Of a stretch of DNA of 51,657 bases, positions 1 through 7,531 are shown piece after piece (the first letter of the stretch is position 1; each line of letters opens with the position of its first letter). Source of the DNA: a bacterium (GTDB lineage: Bacteria > Actinomycetota > Acidimicrobiia > Acidimicrobiales > CATQHL01); NCBI GenBank assembly GCA_028824415.1, contig JAPPDX010000117.1:1-51657 (forward strand), in the 5' to 3' direction. The translations under genes and the position numbers were made by a program. Under the pieces are notes generated by a model. The model was not told the origin of the DNA. It ran no database searches and saw nothing but the letters and a program-made list of their open reading frames with translations.

Positions 1-102
1 CACCCATCAGGCGACATCAGCGAGCAGGAAGCTCTGGAGCAGTTGGCGGCACTCAGCGTGCTGGCCCGATGGGTGGATATCTGCGAGGTCGTCAGAACAT
101 GA
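1..102 (+). CDS. C-terminal end of an unrecognised protein (partial, 5' end outside the window)
   Basis: An open frame enters from the left edge and gives 33 residues ending in ARWVDICEVVRT before TGA at 100-102. The composition (many Glu, Ala and Leu, helical) looks coding. The next ATG (99-101) overlaps the stop as ATGA, a typical operon junction. Too little is present to name a family. The nearby Doc module suggests accessory DNA, but that says nothing about function. Confidence 0.4.
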   Translation, partial: HPSGDISEQEALEQLAALSVLARWVDICEVVRT

Positions 103-258
103 ACCCAGACGACGAGTATCTGCGCAAGCTCGGCCTTGCTCACTACTGATTCCAGTACGTGGAATGGGGTGTCGTCTACGCGCTCCACCGCGTAACGGAC
201 GAGGATGTCGGCGGCTATGAGCGGACGGTGTGTGTTGTGCGGCGAGGGGGACCCCGCC
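99..258 (+). pseudogene. Possible interrupted small gene (in-frame TGA at 147-149)
   Basis: An ATG at 99 overlaps the upstream stop as ATGA and starts a 16-residue reading frame (MNPDDEYLRKLGLAHY) ending at TGA 147-149. Read through that stop, the same frame continues in protein-like fashion (FQYVEWGVVYALHRVTDEDVG) until about position 258. The continuation is hydrophobic, aromatic and acidic, unlike random GC-rich sequence. This suggests a gene broken by a nonsense mutation. It could also be only a short peptide followed by non-coding sequence. No family is recognised. Confidence 0.25.
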
Positions 259-363
259 GTTGACGATGACTTTGCTTGTGGGTCCTGCGTCGAGGAGTTG
301 CACGAGTCGCGCGCTCGTTTCATGGAGATGGCGGGACTCGAACTCGTCGCCGACGAGAGCTGA
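217..363 (+). CDS. 48-residue double-CxxC (zinc-ribbon-like) small protein
   Basis: The frame from ATG 217 to TGA 361-363 encodes 48 residues. It has CVLC at positions 5-8 and CGSC at 21-24, followed by an acidic, helical tail. Two CxxC pairs about 13 residues apart fit a small zinc ribbon. An in-frame ATG at 205 would add four residues, and an in-frame stop at 193-195 bounds the frame, so the start lies at 205 or 217. A GAGGA at 201-205 can serve as ribosome-binding site for the later start. The partner and function are unknown. Confidence 0.5.
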   Translation: MSGRCVLCGEGDPAVDDDFACGSCVEELHESRARFMEMAGLELVADES

Positions 364-635
364 CTCTCCGGCGACTCAGCAACAGGGCGCTCGGTCACGC
401 TGAAGTGGGGCGGCGGCGTGACGGCTCGTCATGTCGCGCGGAAGGAATCGAAAGGAACACACACTCCCAGGTCAGAGACCGCTGGATAACCGACTGTGGC
501 GGTCTTCCCACACAGGCCGCTGGCCTCTGGAGGGGAGTGAGCCTTGCCGCCCCATCTCGGCGCTACCGCGCGGGCGCCGGGGCTCAGACCGCCCAGACGG
601 CGCGAGGCCTGGCAAGGTCGTAGCGCGGCGGGTTG
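364..635. other. Intergenic stretch with no supported gene
   Basis: Neither strand gives a frame with recognisable protein character. Long frames here are arginine/proline-rich shadows of GC-rich DNA. No tRNA, convincing terminator or repeat was seen. Confidence 0.4.
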
Positions 636-1043
636 TCAGTTCTCCGATTGGGGTCGCGAGGGTTGAGACAGTTCGCGCAGCAGGTCGGCGATCTCCTCGA
701 CAGAAGACTCCTCGGCTGCCACGCGCATCACGAGTTCGTACACGTCGTCGTTGTTCGCAGCTGCTACGGAGGCTCCGTTGAGTTCGAGGAACACCGCCGT
801 CGCGAGCCATCCCAGGCGCTTGTTGCCGTCGATGAGGGCGTGGTTGTTGACGACGGACTGCAACAGTGCTGCCGCTTTGGTCCAGATGTCGGGATAGGCG
901 TCGGAGCCGAACGCGCTGGCTTGCGGACGCGCCGCCGCGGCGGTGAGCAGTCCGACGTCGCGGACCGGCGGGGGATCGCCGAGCAGGCGGCGGGCGAGTT
1001 CGATCAGGTCGTCGGTGTCGAGGAACTCGACTGGACCGGTCAC
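636..1043 (-). CDS. doc: Doc/Fic-fold death-on-curing toxin
   Basis: The 135-residue protein has the Doc length and Fic-type loop HALIDGNKR at residues 68-76. This corresponds to the family pattern HxFx(D/N)GNKR, with catalytic His68, Asp72 and Lys75; the usual Phe is Leu70. Doc proteins of this type phosphorylate elongation factor Tu and arrest translation. The GTG start overlaps the stop of the upstream antitoxin by 4 nt (GTGA), so the two are translationally coupled. Lys in GNKR, rather than Gly, favours Doc over AMP-transferring Fic proteins. Activity on EF-Tu is inferred from the family. Confidence 0.88.
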   Translation of the reverse strand: MTGPVEFLDTDDLIELARRLLGDPPPVRDVGLLTAAAARPQASAFGSDAYPDIWTKAAALLQSVVNNHALIDGNKRLGWLATAVFLELNGASVAAANNDDVYELVMRVAAEESSVEEIADLLRELSQPSRPQSEN

Positions 1044-1249
1044 TCTCCCAGGCGCCGCAGCGCCTCGGCGTGGCGGTGCATCACGTACTCGGCCGCAGCG
1101 CCGACGCGGTCCTGATGATCGCGGCGCGCCACGAATTCGCGCACGGCGCGGCGGGCCGCTTCCTGCATCGACACGCCGTCGAGAGCGGCGCGCTCGCGCA
1201 GGGCATGACGCTCCTCATCGGTCAGCCGCAACGTCATCGCCACACCCAC
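1040..1249 (-). CDS. Ribbon-helix-helix-like antitoxin of the Doc module
   Basis: This short basic/acidic protein of up to 69 residues contains MTLRLTDEERHALRERAALDGVS, the strand-helix-helix pattern of CopG/Arc-type antitoxins, followed by a charged C-terminal tail that would cover the toxin. It is not an obvious Phd. The start may be GTG at 1249 or ATG at 1237; the latter begins exactly at MTLRLTD. Its stop overlaps the doc start. A palindrome lies directly upstream (1252-1268), as expected for an autoregulated antitoxin gene. Confidence 0.8.
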   Translation of the reverse strand: MGVAMTLRLTDEERHALRERAALDGVSMQEAARRAVREFVARRDHQDRVGAAAEYVMHRHAEALRRLGE

Positions 1250-1251
1250 AT

Positions 1252-1268
1252 GGTATCACAGCGATACC
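1252..1268 (-). promoter_or_regulatory. Palindromic operator of the doc module
   Basis: Perfect 6-bp arms GGTATC and GATACC are separated by ACAGC. The site ends two bases before the earliest antitoxin start, so bound protein would block transcription and the start region together. Binding by the antitoxin is inferred from its RHH character and position. Confidence 0.6.
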
Positions 1269-1531
1269 GGCACACCTCTCTCGCGCCAACGCCCGGAGTC
1301 AAGCAAGTCGGCCCCGCGAGGTCCGGAGCGCACCACTGGTCTGCCCCGGGTATGGCGCAGGCTGCGGTGCGCCTGTCCCGGCCGGCAAATGCACTCTGAA
1401 CTACTCTTGTTCATGTAGTGCGATTCCGTCCAGTTCCGCACTGATCCGAGAGTTGCTGGCGTATTGAACCCGGCTCGACCGCTCGCCGGATCATGGACGT
1501 TTCAGGCGTCGGGGCGCTTCGCTCGTGTCGG
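1269..1531. other. Intergenic stretch with no supported gene
   Basis: No frame with protein character is seen. A short inverted repeat (TGAAC...GTTCA, 1397-1413) is present but has no clear role. Confidence 0.35.
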
Positions 1532-1978
1532 TCACCTCCAGATGCCGTCGATCATGACGGTTCGGTTTGCGATCTCGTCGACGCTGCGCCATGCCTGCAT
1601 CCGGGAGGGTGTGGCCCGGATGAAGATCCAGTCGCCGCTCTCGAGGCGCGGGTCCCATCCGGTGCTCTCGTACAGCATTGCCGCCGATGTCGCGTCGTCC
1701 TGGACGGGGCCGGTCACTCGGGCCGTGCCGTCGATCATCAGGACGTCGCGAGTCGGCCCCAGCCCGATTCGAATAGCCGGCTGGGCCGCGATGTTCCGCG
1801 CGGTGATGCTTCGCTGCTCGGTGCAGAAGATCAACTCATCGGAGGCCGAGTCCCACCCGAGGCTCAGCGGGACCAGATGAGGTCCGGCAGGGCCCGACGT
1901 CGCCAGCCACGCATCACCCCCGGACTCGAGCTTTGCCCTCGAGTCCGCCACCCGCTGTTCAGTCGTCCGTGCGATCAC
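1532..1978 (-). CDS. Pyridoxamine 5'-phosphate oxidase-like FMN/F420-binding protein
   Basis: This 148-residue protein has the split-barrel pattern of the PNPOx-like superfamily: an N-terminal helix (RVADSRAKLES), then DAWLATSGPAGPHLVPLSLGWDS, and a VLMIDGTARVTGPV strand pair. Actinobacteria use such proteins as FMN or F420-dependent reductases or binders. The specific substrate cannot be read from sequence. The GTG start at 1978 is chosen because GGAGAT lies 6 nt upstream; longer readings only translate antisense of the neighbouring transporter gene. It is the last gene of the minus-strand run, 91 nt after the binding-protein gene. Confidence 0.8.
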   Translation of the reverse strand: MIARTTEQRVADSRAKLESGGDAWLATSGPAGPHLVPLSLGWDSASDELIFCTEQRSITARNIAAQPAIRIGLGPTRDVLMIDGTARVTGPVQDDATSAAMLYESTGWDPRLESGDWIFIRATPSRMQAWRSVDEIANRTVMIDGIWR

Positions 1979-2069
1979 TGGATCTCCGATTGTCAGGGTC
2001 GCAGAGTCGTGCCAGGTGTGCGTACGGGGTTCGTGACTACGAGCGCCCCGGCGGGCCCGTGCCCGGCTC

Positions 2070-3242
2070 CTACCGGTAGGGCGGCACGTAGAGCAGACCG
2101 CCGTTGGTCCACAGGTCGTTGACCGAGCCGTCCAGCGGCAGGCCCAGCGGCTCGAGGTGGCGCCGGTAGATCTCCTCGTAGTTGCCGACCTGGGACACAA
2201 CCTGCACAGCGAAGTCGGAGGACAGCCCCAAGCCCGGGTCGAAGCCCTCCTCGCCCAGGAACCGGGCGAGCGCCGGGTTGTCGCCGGTCGCCGAGAGGAT
2301 GTTCCCGGAGTCCAGGCGGAACTCCCAGGCCTGGATGGTGGCCATGACGGCCCACTGCACGACCTGGGCCCACTCGGTGTCGCCGTCCAGCACCACGGGG
2401 CCCAGCGGCTCCTTGGAGATCGTCTCGGGCAGGATCAACTGCTCCTCGCCGCCCTCGTTCTCGATCTCGAACTTGAACACCGCCAGCGCCGACTTGTCCG
2501 ACGTCATCGCCTCGCACTGCCCGGCGGTGTAACCGACGCGAGCCTCGGTGGCCTCGCCGAAGGTGACCGGGTTGAAGGGGATGTTCCGCGAGCGCATCAC
2601 GTCGGTGAGGTTCAACTCGGTGGTGGTGCCCTGCGCCACGCAGATGTTGGCGTCCGCCAGATCCTCCAGGCTGCTGATTCCGCTTGAGGCGGGAATCATC
2701 ACGCCCTGGCCGTCATACAGCGTGGTGTACACGAAGTTGGCGGCCTCCCTGCCGTCGCGGCTGGCGGTGAAGGTGACGTTGCGCACCAGCACGTCGATCT
2801 CTTCGGACTGCAGCGCCGTGAACCGGTCGGCGGTCGCCACGTTCACGAAGCCCACGGCGCCGGCGTCGCCCAGCACAGCGGCGGCGATGACCCGGCAGAA
2901 GTCCGCATCGAAGCCCTCGTGCTCGCCCCCAGGCGTCAGGAAGCTGAACCCCGGCAGAGCATCACGCACACCGCAACGCACGCTGCCGCGAGCCTGCACC
3001 TCGGCGAGGCGGCCACCGGCCTGCGACAACTCCACGGCCTCCTCAGCCGCTGCGGTCATCTGGGGCGGCGCAACCGGCGCCTCAGTGGCCGGCGGCGACA
3101 CCGCAGTATCGGCAGGTGGTGGGGGCGCCTCGAGGGCCGGCGGCGGCGTCGGAGCGGTCGGCTCGCCGTCGCCGCCACCGCACGCCGCGGCCAGCAACCC
3201 CACTGCCACGGTCGCCGCCACGAACCCTGTCCTATGAAGCAT
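2070..3242 (-). CDS. Polar amino-acid ABC transporter substrate-binding lipoprotein (AapJ-like)
   Basis: The protein has about 390 residues. A signal peptide with lipobox LAAAC gives lipid-modified Cys21, followed by a Pro-rich linker (about 27-60) and a family-3 binding domain (GSVRCGVRDALPGFSF, DADFCRVIAAAVLGD, LVRNVTFTASRDG). The length and the VRNVTFT segment fit the general L-amino-acid binding protein AapJ. The start at 3242 is chosen because GGAGG lies 7 nt upstream and the signal peptide then begins at residue 1. No permease or ATPase gene lies beside it, so it must work with a transporter elsewhere. Confidence 0.88.
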   Translation of the reverse strand: MLHRTGFVAATVAVGLLAAACGGGDGEPTAPTPPPALEAPPPPADTAVSPPATEAPVAPPQMTAAAEEAVELSQAGGRLAEVQARGSVRCGVRDALPGFSFLTPGGEHEGFDADFCRVIAAAVLGDAGAVGFVNVATADRFTALQSEEIDVLVRNVTFTASRDGREAANFVYTTLYDGQGVMIPASSGISSLEDLADANICVAQGTTTELNLTDVMRSRNIPFNPVTFGEATEARVGYTAGQCEAMTSDKSALAVFKFEIENEGGEEQLILPETISKEPLGPVVLDGDTEWAQVVQWAVMATIQAWEFRLDSGNILSATGDNPALARFLGEEGFDPGLGLSSDFAVQVVSQVGNYEEIYRRHLEPLGLPLDGSVNDLWTNGGLLYVPPYR

Positions 3243-3358
3243 CGCGTTGTCCTCCCACTCGAGAGGCGCACGAACCATCCAGGCATTCCCGGAAGGTTGG
3301 TCTATCGGTCTCCGACCGGTGCTTGTTGAGTTGTCGGGCAGCGTAGGCCCCCGAGCCC

Positions 3359-4543
3359 TCAGGATCTGCGCAACGTCTTGGTGGCCTTGTAGACACAGCG
3401 GGACACCGTCGAGAATGCCCAGGACGGGCCGAAGAGCCGCCGGCGGGCCGGGAGGAACTCCGCGGAATCCAGGTCTTCGAGGGCCGCCAGCGTGCGATCC
3501 AGGCCGAGACCGAGCAACCGGACGCTGCGCTCGTTCGAGATGTCGAGACCCCCGGCGCTGATGACGATGACGAGCATCCGGACGAACATGTTCTGGCGGT
3601 AGAGCCGCCAGCAGTCCTCTAAGCCGATCCCCTCGACGCCGCCCCGGCGGAGAGTCTCGTGGTACTCGGCGACGGCGTCCCGCTCGATGCTGCGCCGCAG
3701 GTCGACCGGCACGCTGCCACCGAGGAAATAGGCCACGTCACCCAGGGGGTTGTTGCCGCCGCAGACCTGCCAGTCGATCACGACCAGATCGTCGGGCCCG
3801 GGACCGAAGAACATGTTGTCCAGGCGGTAGTCGCCGTGGCCGAAGGCCCGCGGGCCCCGCGCCAGGTCGCCCATGTAGTCCGCCGCCTTCCAGCCGAGCA
3901 TCTCGGTTGTGCGGCGCATGTCGCCGGAGAAGTGGTCGCCGAAGACCTCGAAGGTCCGCCGCAGCGACGCCAGGTAGATGAGCTGCACAGGCGGCCGCCA
4001 CTTCGGGTCCAGCGAGTCGAAGATGTCGATGTACGGCGCGGTGCGGGTCTTGTTCCAGGAGTAGGCGTGGAACCTGGCGATCGCCCGCACGACCGTCCCC
4101 GCCTGCTCCGCGTCGGCGCCCTCGATCTCGTCGACCCGTGCCATACCCCCCAGGTCCTCGAGCACGAGGGCAAGCCTGTTGCTGCGGCGCTCGTAGTCGC
4201 CGTAGTAGAGGATCGGCGAGCGAATCGGGGCGTGATGCGACAGCAGCCGGTAGTAGTCGCATTCCCGCCGGTAGAGCCGCACCCGCCTGGCGAGCTTGTC
4301 GGTATCCCGGTGCGGGGAGTGCAGCTTCACGAACACCGTGTCCGGAGCTTCGGGGCTGTCGGTGGCGTAGCGGAGGTGGCAGCGCACCGACTCCCCGACA
4401 TGACCGATGCCGGCACCCACCTGCTCCAGGCGGACCTCCCTGATGGGCGGGGCGTCCACCCTCCCGCCGGCCGCCAGCGCCTGCTGCAGCCAGGCCGCCG
4501 AGATCTCGTCACTCCGGGCGGGAATCGGGGGCTGCAGATCCAC
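3359..4543 (-). CDS. Aminoglycoside phosphotransferase/ecdysteroid-kinase-like small-molecule kinase
   Basis: The 394-residue protein has the protein-kinase-like fold of the APH/EcKinase group: VFVKLH with Lys73, VLEDLGG hinge at 127-133, catalytic loop HGDYRLDN at 236-243 (Asp238, Asn243) and metal-binding VIDWQ at Asp257. It should transfer phosphate from ATP to a small hydroxylated compound. Members near acyl-CoA or steroid genes are not antibiotic-resistance enzymes, so resistance should not be assumed. It lies 20 nt after the YceI gene, probably co-transcribed. Confidence 0.82.
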   Translation of the reverse strand: MDLQPPIPARSDEISAAWLQQALAAGGRVDAPPIREVRLEQVGAGIGHVGESVRCHLRYATDSPEAPDTVFVKLHSPHRDTDKLARRVRLYRRECDYYRLLSHHAPIRSPILYYGDYERRSNRLALVLEDLGGMARVDEIEGADAEQAGTVVRAIARFHAYSWNKTRTAPYIDIFDSLDPKWRPPVQLIYLASLRRTFEVFGDHFSGDMRRTTEMLGWKAADYMGDLARGPRAFGHGDYRLDNMFFGPGPDDLVVIDWQVCGGNNPLGDVAYFLGGSVPVDLRRSIERDAVAEYHETLRRGGVEGIGLEDCWRLYRQNMFVRMLVIVISAGGLDISNERSVRLLGLGLDRTLAALEDLDSAEFLPARRRLFGPSWAFSTVSRCVYKATKTLRRS

Positions 4544-4563
4544 GGCGCTTTTCTACTCCTCTC

Positions 4564-5184
4564 TCACTCCGGCCCGGGAAGGTGCAGGTCCGCCTCCACG
4601 TCAAGACGGATCTCCACCTCGCGGCCGACCAGTACCACATCGGGCAGGCCGGGCGCGTGGGTGTCCAGGTAGCCGGCCACGCCGAAGTGATCGCGCCGGA
4701 GACTGGCCGTCGCCTCGAAGGACATCTTCGCCACCGGCAGGTGCGGATGGCTCACCGCGCCGAGGAACCGCGTCGACAGCACCAGGGGCAAGGTCACGTC
4801 GCGCACCGTCAGCTCGCCGGCCACATCCCAGAGTTCGCCGCCGGCAGGGTGTGCCCCGCTGCCGCTGAACGTGAGCACGGGATAGCGCTCGACGTCCAAG
4901 AAGAGCGGGCCGCGGAGATGCTCGTCGGCCTTCGGATGTGTGGTGTCGATGCTCGCCGCGGCGATCCGCACGTCCGCCTTTGAGTGTTCGGGAACCTCGG
5001 CGATCGTGACCGTCCCCGAGACGTCTCGGAAGCGGCCTCGCATGGCCGTCAGCAGGTGGCGGGCAGCGAAGGCCACCGACGAATGCAGCCCGTCGATCAC
5101 CCACTCTCCGGCCACCGGCACGACACGACCGTCGACCACCCGCGTGTAGCGCGCGTCCATCGCGGCGATGCTAGTGACCGGCAC
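4564..5184 (-). CDS. YceI-family lipid-binding-type protein
   Basis: The 206-residue protein has the YceI lipocalin-like pattern: GEWVIDGLHSSVAFAARHL near the N terminus, then FRDVSGTVTIAEVPEHSKADVRIAAASIDT, DEHLRGPLFLDVERYPVLTFSG, and a late HFGV. YceI proteins bind isoprenoid or amphipathic molecules in a beta-barrel. No signal peptide is visible, so the protein is probably cytoplasmic, as in many actinobacterial members. The GTG start at 5184 has GGAG repeats upstream; ATG at 5160 is the alternative. It sits between the oxidoreductase and kinase genes of the minus-strand run. Confidence 0.85.
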   Translation of the reverse strand: MPVTSIAAMDARYTRVVDGRVVPVAGEWVIDGLHSSVAFAARHLLTAMRGRFRDVSGTVTIAEVPEHSKADVRIAAASIDTTHPKADEHLRGPLFLDVERYPVLTFSGSGAHPAGGELWDVAGELTVRDVTLPLVLSTRFLGAVSHPHLPVAKMSFEATASLRRDHFGVAGYLDTHAPGLPDVVLVGREVEIRLDVEADLHLPGPE

Positions 5185-5222
5185 GCTCCCGCTCCGGTGG
5201 CGCCCCGATCCGGCGGCCGGCG

Positions 5223-6224
5223 CTAGCCGCCGGCGAACTCGGCCACCTCGACCGCCTCGCCGCGTTCGACCGAGGCGATGGCGGCCTGAAGTACGGCGAT
5301 CACCGCCAGGCCCACCTCACCATCGGTCTCGACGGGACCCTCACCCCTGATGGCGCCGGCGAACTCGGCGACCTGCTCGGCCAGCGGGTCAGTGGCCTCC
5401 AGTGACACCTCGCTGCGCGCCATCTCGCTGCGCTGCTGGACGAACAGGCGGGACCCCTCGTTCTGGCTGGACGCCGAAGCCGCCGAGCCGAAGATGCAGA
5501 ACTCCTCCGTGAACGGGTTGTAATGGGAGGTCACGAGGTTTCCGACGGCTCCGGAGGCGAACTCGAACAGCAGTCCGGTGGCGTGGTCGAGGGGCTCGCC
5601 ACCCAGCACCCCGTTGCTGAAGGCACTGACCCGGCGGATCGGCCCGACCAGGTAGTGGAACGTGTCGATCATGTGGACGCCGAGCCCGGTCATGCCGCCC
5701 AGCGGGCTCTCGTGCGCCGCGGACCGCCAGGTGGCCGGGAAGCCGCGACCCACCACGAAGACCGACGTCGCCAGCAGCAGCGTGCCGAGACTCCCCTCGT
5801 CGACCATGGCGCGGATGCGACGAACCGCGGCCAACCGCCGCCGCTGGTGGCCCACCATGAGCACGGTCCCGGCGTCCGCCGCGGCGCTCACGGCGCTCCG
5901 CCCGTCGGCGACACTCAGGGTGAACGGCTTGTCCACCAGGACACCCTTGCCGGCGGCCGCAACATCGCGGATCTGCTCGCCGTGCGTGCTGTGCGGGGTC
6001 GCCAGCACCACGCCCTCGATGTCGTCGGCGGAGATCAACTCCCGGAATGACGTCGCCGCCCGGCACCCCCGGGCCTCGGCGAAGGCGACCCGGGTGGACT
6101 CCGTGCGGGCATAACACGCCACCACCTCGGCTGCGCCGCTGCGGACCGCGGCATCGGCGAGTTCGCCGCCCCACCAGCCCAGGCCGACGACCCCCAGCCG
6201 GACCGGCTCGTTCGAATCGCTCAT
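5223..6224 (-). CDS. Gfo/Idh/MocA-family NAD(P)-dependent oxidoreductase
   Basis: The 333-residue protein starts with a Rossmann motif LGVVGLGWWGG (residues 10-20) and carries the family's EKP-type signature as VDKPFTL. GMTGLGVHMIDTFHYLVG, with Asp and His near the active site, marks the C-terminal alpha/beta domain. Members oxidise or reduce sugars, inositols and other polyols. Its ATG overlaps the stop of the upstream M24 gene by 4 nt (6221-6224), implying coupled translation and a shared pathway. The substrate is not identifiable. Confidence 0.88.
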   Translation of the reverse strand: MSDSNEPVRLGVVGLGWWGGELADAAVRSGAAEVVACYARTESTRVAFAEARGCRAATSFRELISADDIEGVVLATPHSTHGEQIRDVAAAGKGVLVDKPFTLSVADGRSAVSAAADAGTVLMVGHQRRRLAAVRRIRAMVDEGSLGTLLLATSVFVVGRGFPATWRSAAHESPLGGMTGLGVHMIDTFHYLVGPIRRVSAFSNGVLGGEPLDHATGLLFEFASGAVGNLVTSHYNPFTEEFCIFGSAASASSQNEGSRLFVQQRSEMARSEVSLEATDPLAEQVAEFAGAIRGEGPVETDGEVGLAVIAVLQAAIASVERGEAVEVAEFAGG

Positions 6225-7462
6225 AGCAGCAGCCTTTCCTCGTACTCGACACGGGACAGGACAACAGGTTCATCGTCGGTCACGAGCACCATGTCCTCGA
6301 TCCGCACCCCGCCGCCTCCCGGCACGTCCGGCACCCAGACCAGCGGCTCCACTGCGAAGACCATGCCGGGGCGGAACTCGGTGTTGGTGGCGCCCGGCAT
6401 GTTCTCGCCGATGTACGGCGGCTCGTTGGCCCCCACGCCGATTCCGTGGCCGATGAACAGGCTGAACAGGTGCTCGGCCAGCCCGTGGCCGCCGATGGTG
6501 TCCACGACCGCATCGGCGGCGTCGGCCGTGGTGAACCCGGGCCGCATCCTGTCGATCCCGGCCATCAGCCCCTCATAGACGGCGGTGTAGATCTCCTGCT
6601 GGCGTCGGTTGGGGCGGCCGATGATCGTGGTGCGGCCGATGTCGGCGAAGTACCCGTTCCACATGGCGCCGATGTCGATGAAGCAGAGGTCGTGATTGCG
6701 CATCAGCTTGTCGGTGGCCAGCCGATGCGGCGGCGACATGTGCTCGCCCGAGGCGACGAAAGGAGTGATCACGTGGGCCATCTCGCCGCCGAGGTGGAAG
6801 AGCGTCTGCATGGCGTCGCCGGCCACCTCCAGCTCGCGCCGGCCCGCCCTCGTCTCATCCAAGGCTCGCTGCGTGACGGCGTCGCCGATGGCGCAAGCCT
6901 CGGCGATGATGGCGACCTCGACGTCGGTCTTGATGAGCCGGGCACGCTGCATGACCGTGTCGCCGTCGACGAGCTCGAGGTCGGGCAGGTGGCGGCGCAT
7001 GGCGTCGATGAACGAGACGTTGCCGGCGTCCACACCCAGCCGCCCGCTGCCGAGACCCCGCTCCAGCAGGATCGGACGCAGGATGCTCGCCACGAACCCG
7101 TCCACGAGTTCGGCCTGCTCCATGATGGGGATGGCGTGGGCCTCGGCGATCCACGGCATGCCGGCGCGGGCCTTGTCGATCTCGCCGCCGGAGCACAACA
7201 GCACCGGATCGTCCCCCGGCAGCAGCAGGGCCCCGTTGAGCGCCATCGTCTTGCCGGCGATGAGTTGCGCTCGCAGCGAGGTGAGGTAGCGGACGTTCTC
7301 GTCCTTCCACACCATCAGGCCGTCGACGCCCGCCGCGACGGCTTCACGTTGCGCTGCGGCCACCCGCTCCCGCCGCAGCCGCGCCATGTCGTAGCGCTCC
7401 TCCCAGTCGACCGCGAACGGCCCCTTGGCGTGGCCCGATGCGGGGCCGAGGGGCTGGGTCAT
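6221..7462 (-). CDS. M24-family metallopeptidase (Xaa-Pro aminopeptidase-like)
   Basis: The 413-residue protein has a creatinase-type N-terminal domain (about 25-175) and a pita-bread catalytic domain. The five dinuclear metal ligands are visible: Asp263 and Asp274 (FIDIGAMWNGYFADIG), His339 (IGHGIG), Glu372 (AVEP) and Glu389 (RIEDM). Members cleave Xaa-Pro bonds, but the fold also includes creatinases and other C-N hydrolases. In this setting, with a dioxygenase and an oxidoreductase, a role in small-molecule degradation is plausible. The gene overlaps its downstream neighbour by 4 nt. Confidence 0.88.
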   Translation of the reverse strand: MTQPLGPASGHAKGPFAVDWEERYDMARLRRERVAAAQREAVAAGVDGLMVWKDENVRYLTSLRAQLIAGKTMALNGALLLPGDDPVLLCSGGEIDKARAGMPWIAEAHAIPIMEQAELVDGFVASILRPILLERGLGSGRLGVDAGNVSFIDAMRRHLPDLELVDGDTVMQRARLIKTDVEVAIIAEACAIGDAVTQRALDETRAGRRELEVAGDAMQTLFHLGGEMAHVITPFVASGEHMSPPHRLATDKLMRNHDLCFIDIGAMWNGYFADIGRTTIIGRPNRRQQEIYTAVYEGLMAGIDRMRPGFTTADAADAVVDTIGGHGLAEHLFSLFIGHGIGVGANEPPYIGENMPGATNTEFRPGMVFAVEPLVWVPDVPGGGGVRIEDMVLVTDDEPVVLSRVEYEERLLL

Positions 7463-7531
7463 CGACAGGGGACCTCCGGTGGAAGATCGGGCGCGCCGGG
7501 CGGAGGTGGGAATCCCCCGCGGCGCCCGCCG

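Noticed and set aside
1256..1441. 61-residue minus-strand frame upstream of the Doc module
   Set aside because: Its composition is not protein-like and no homology or ribosome-binding site is evident.
3359..4543. Aminoglycoside resistance gene
   Set aside because: The kinase motifs are shared by many small-molecule kinases and the context is metabolic.
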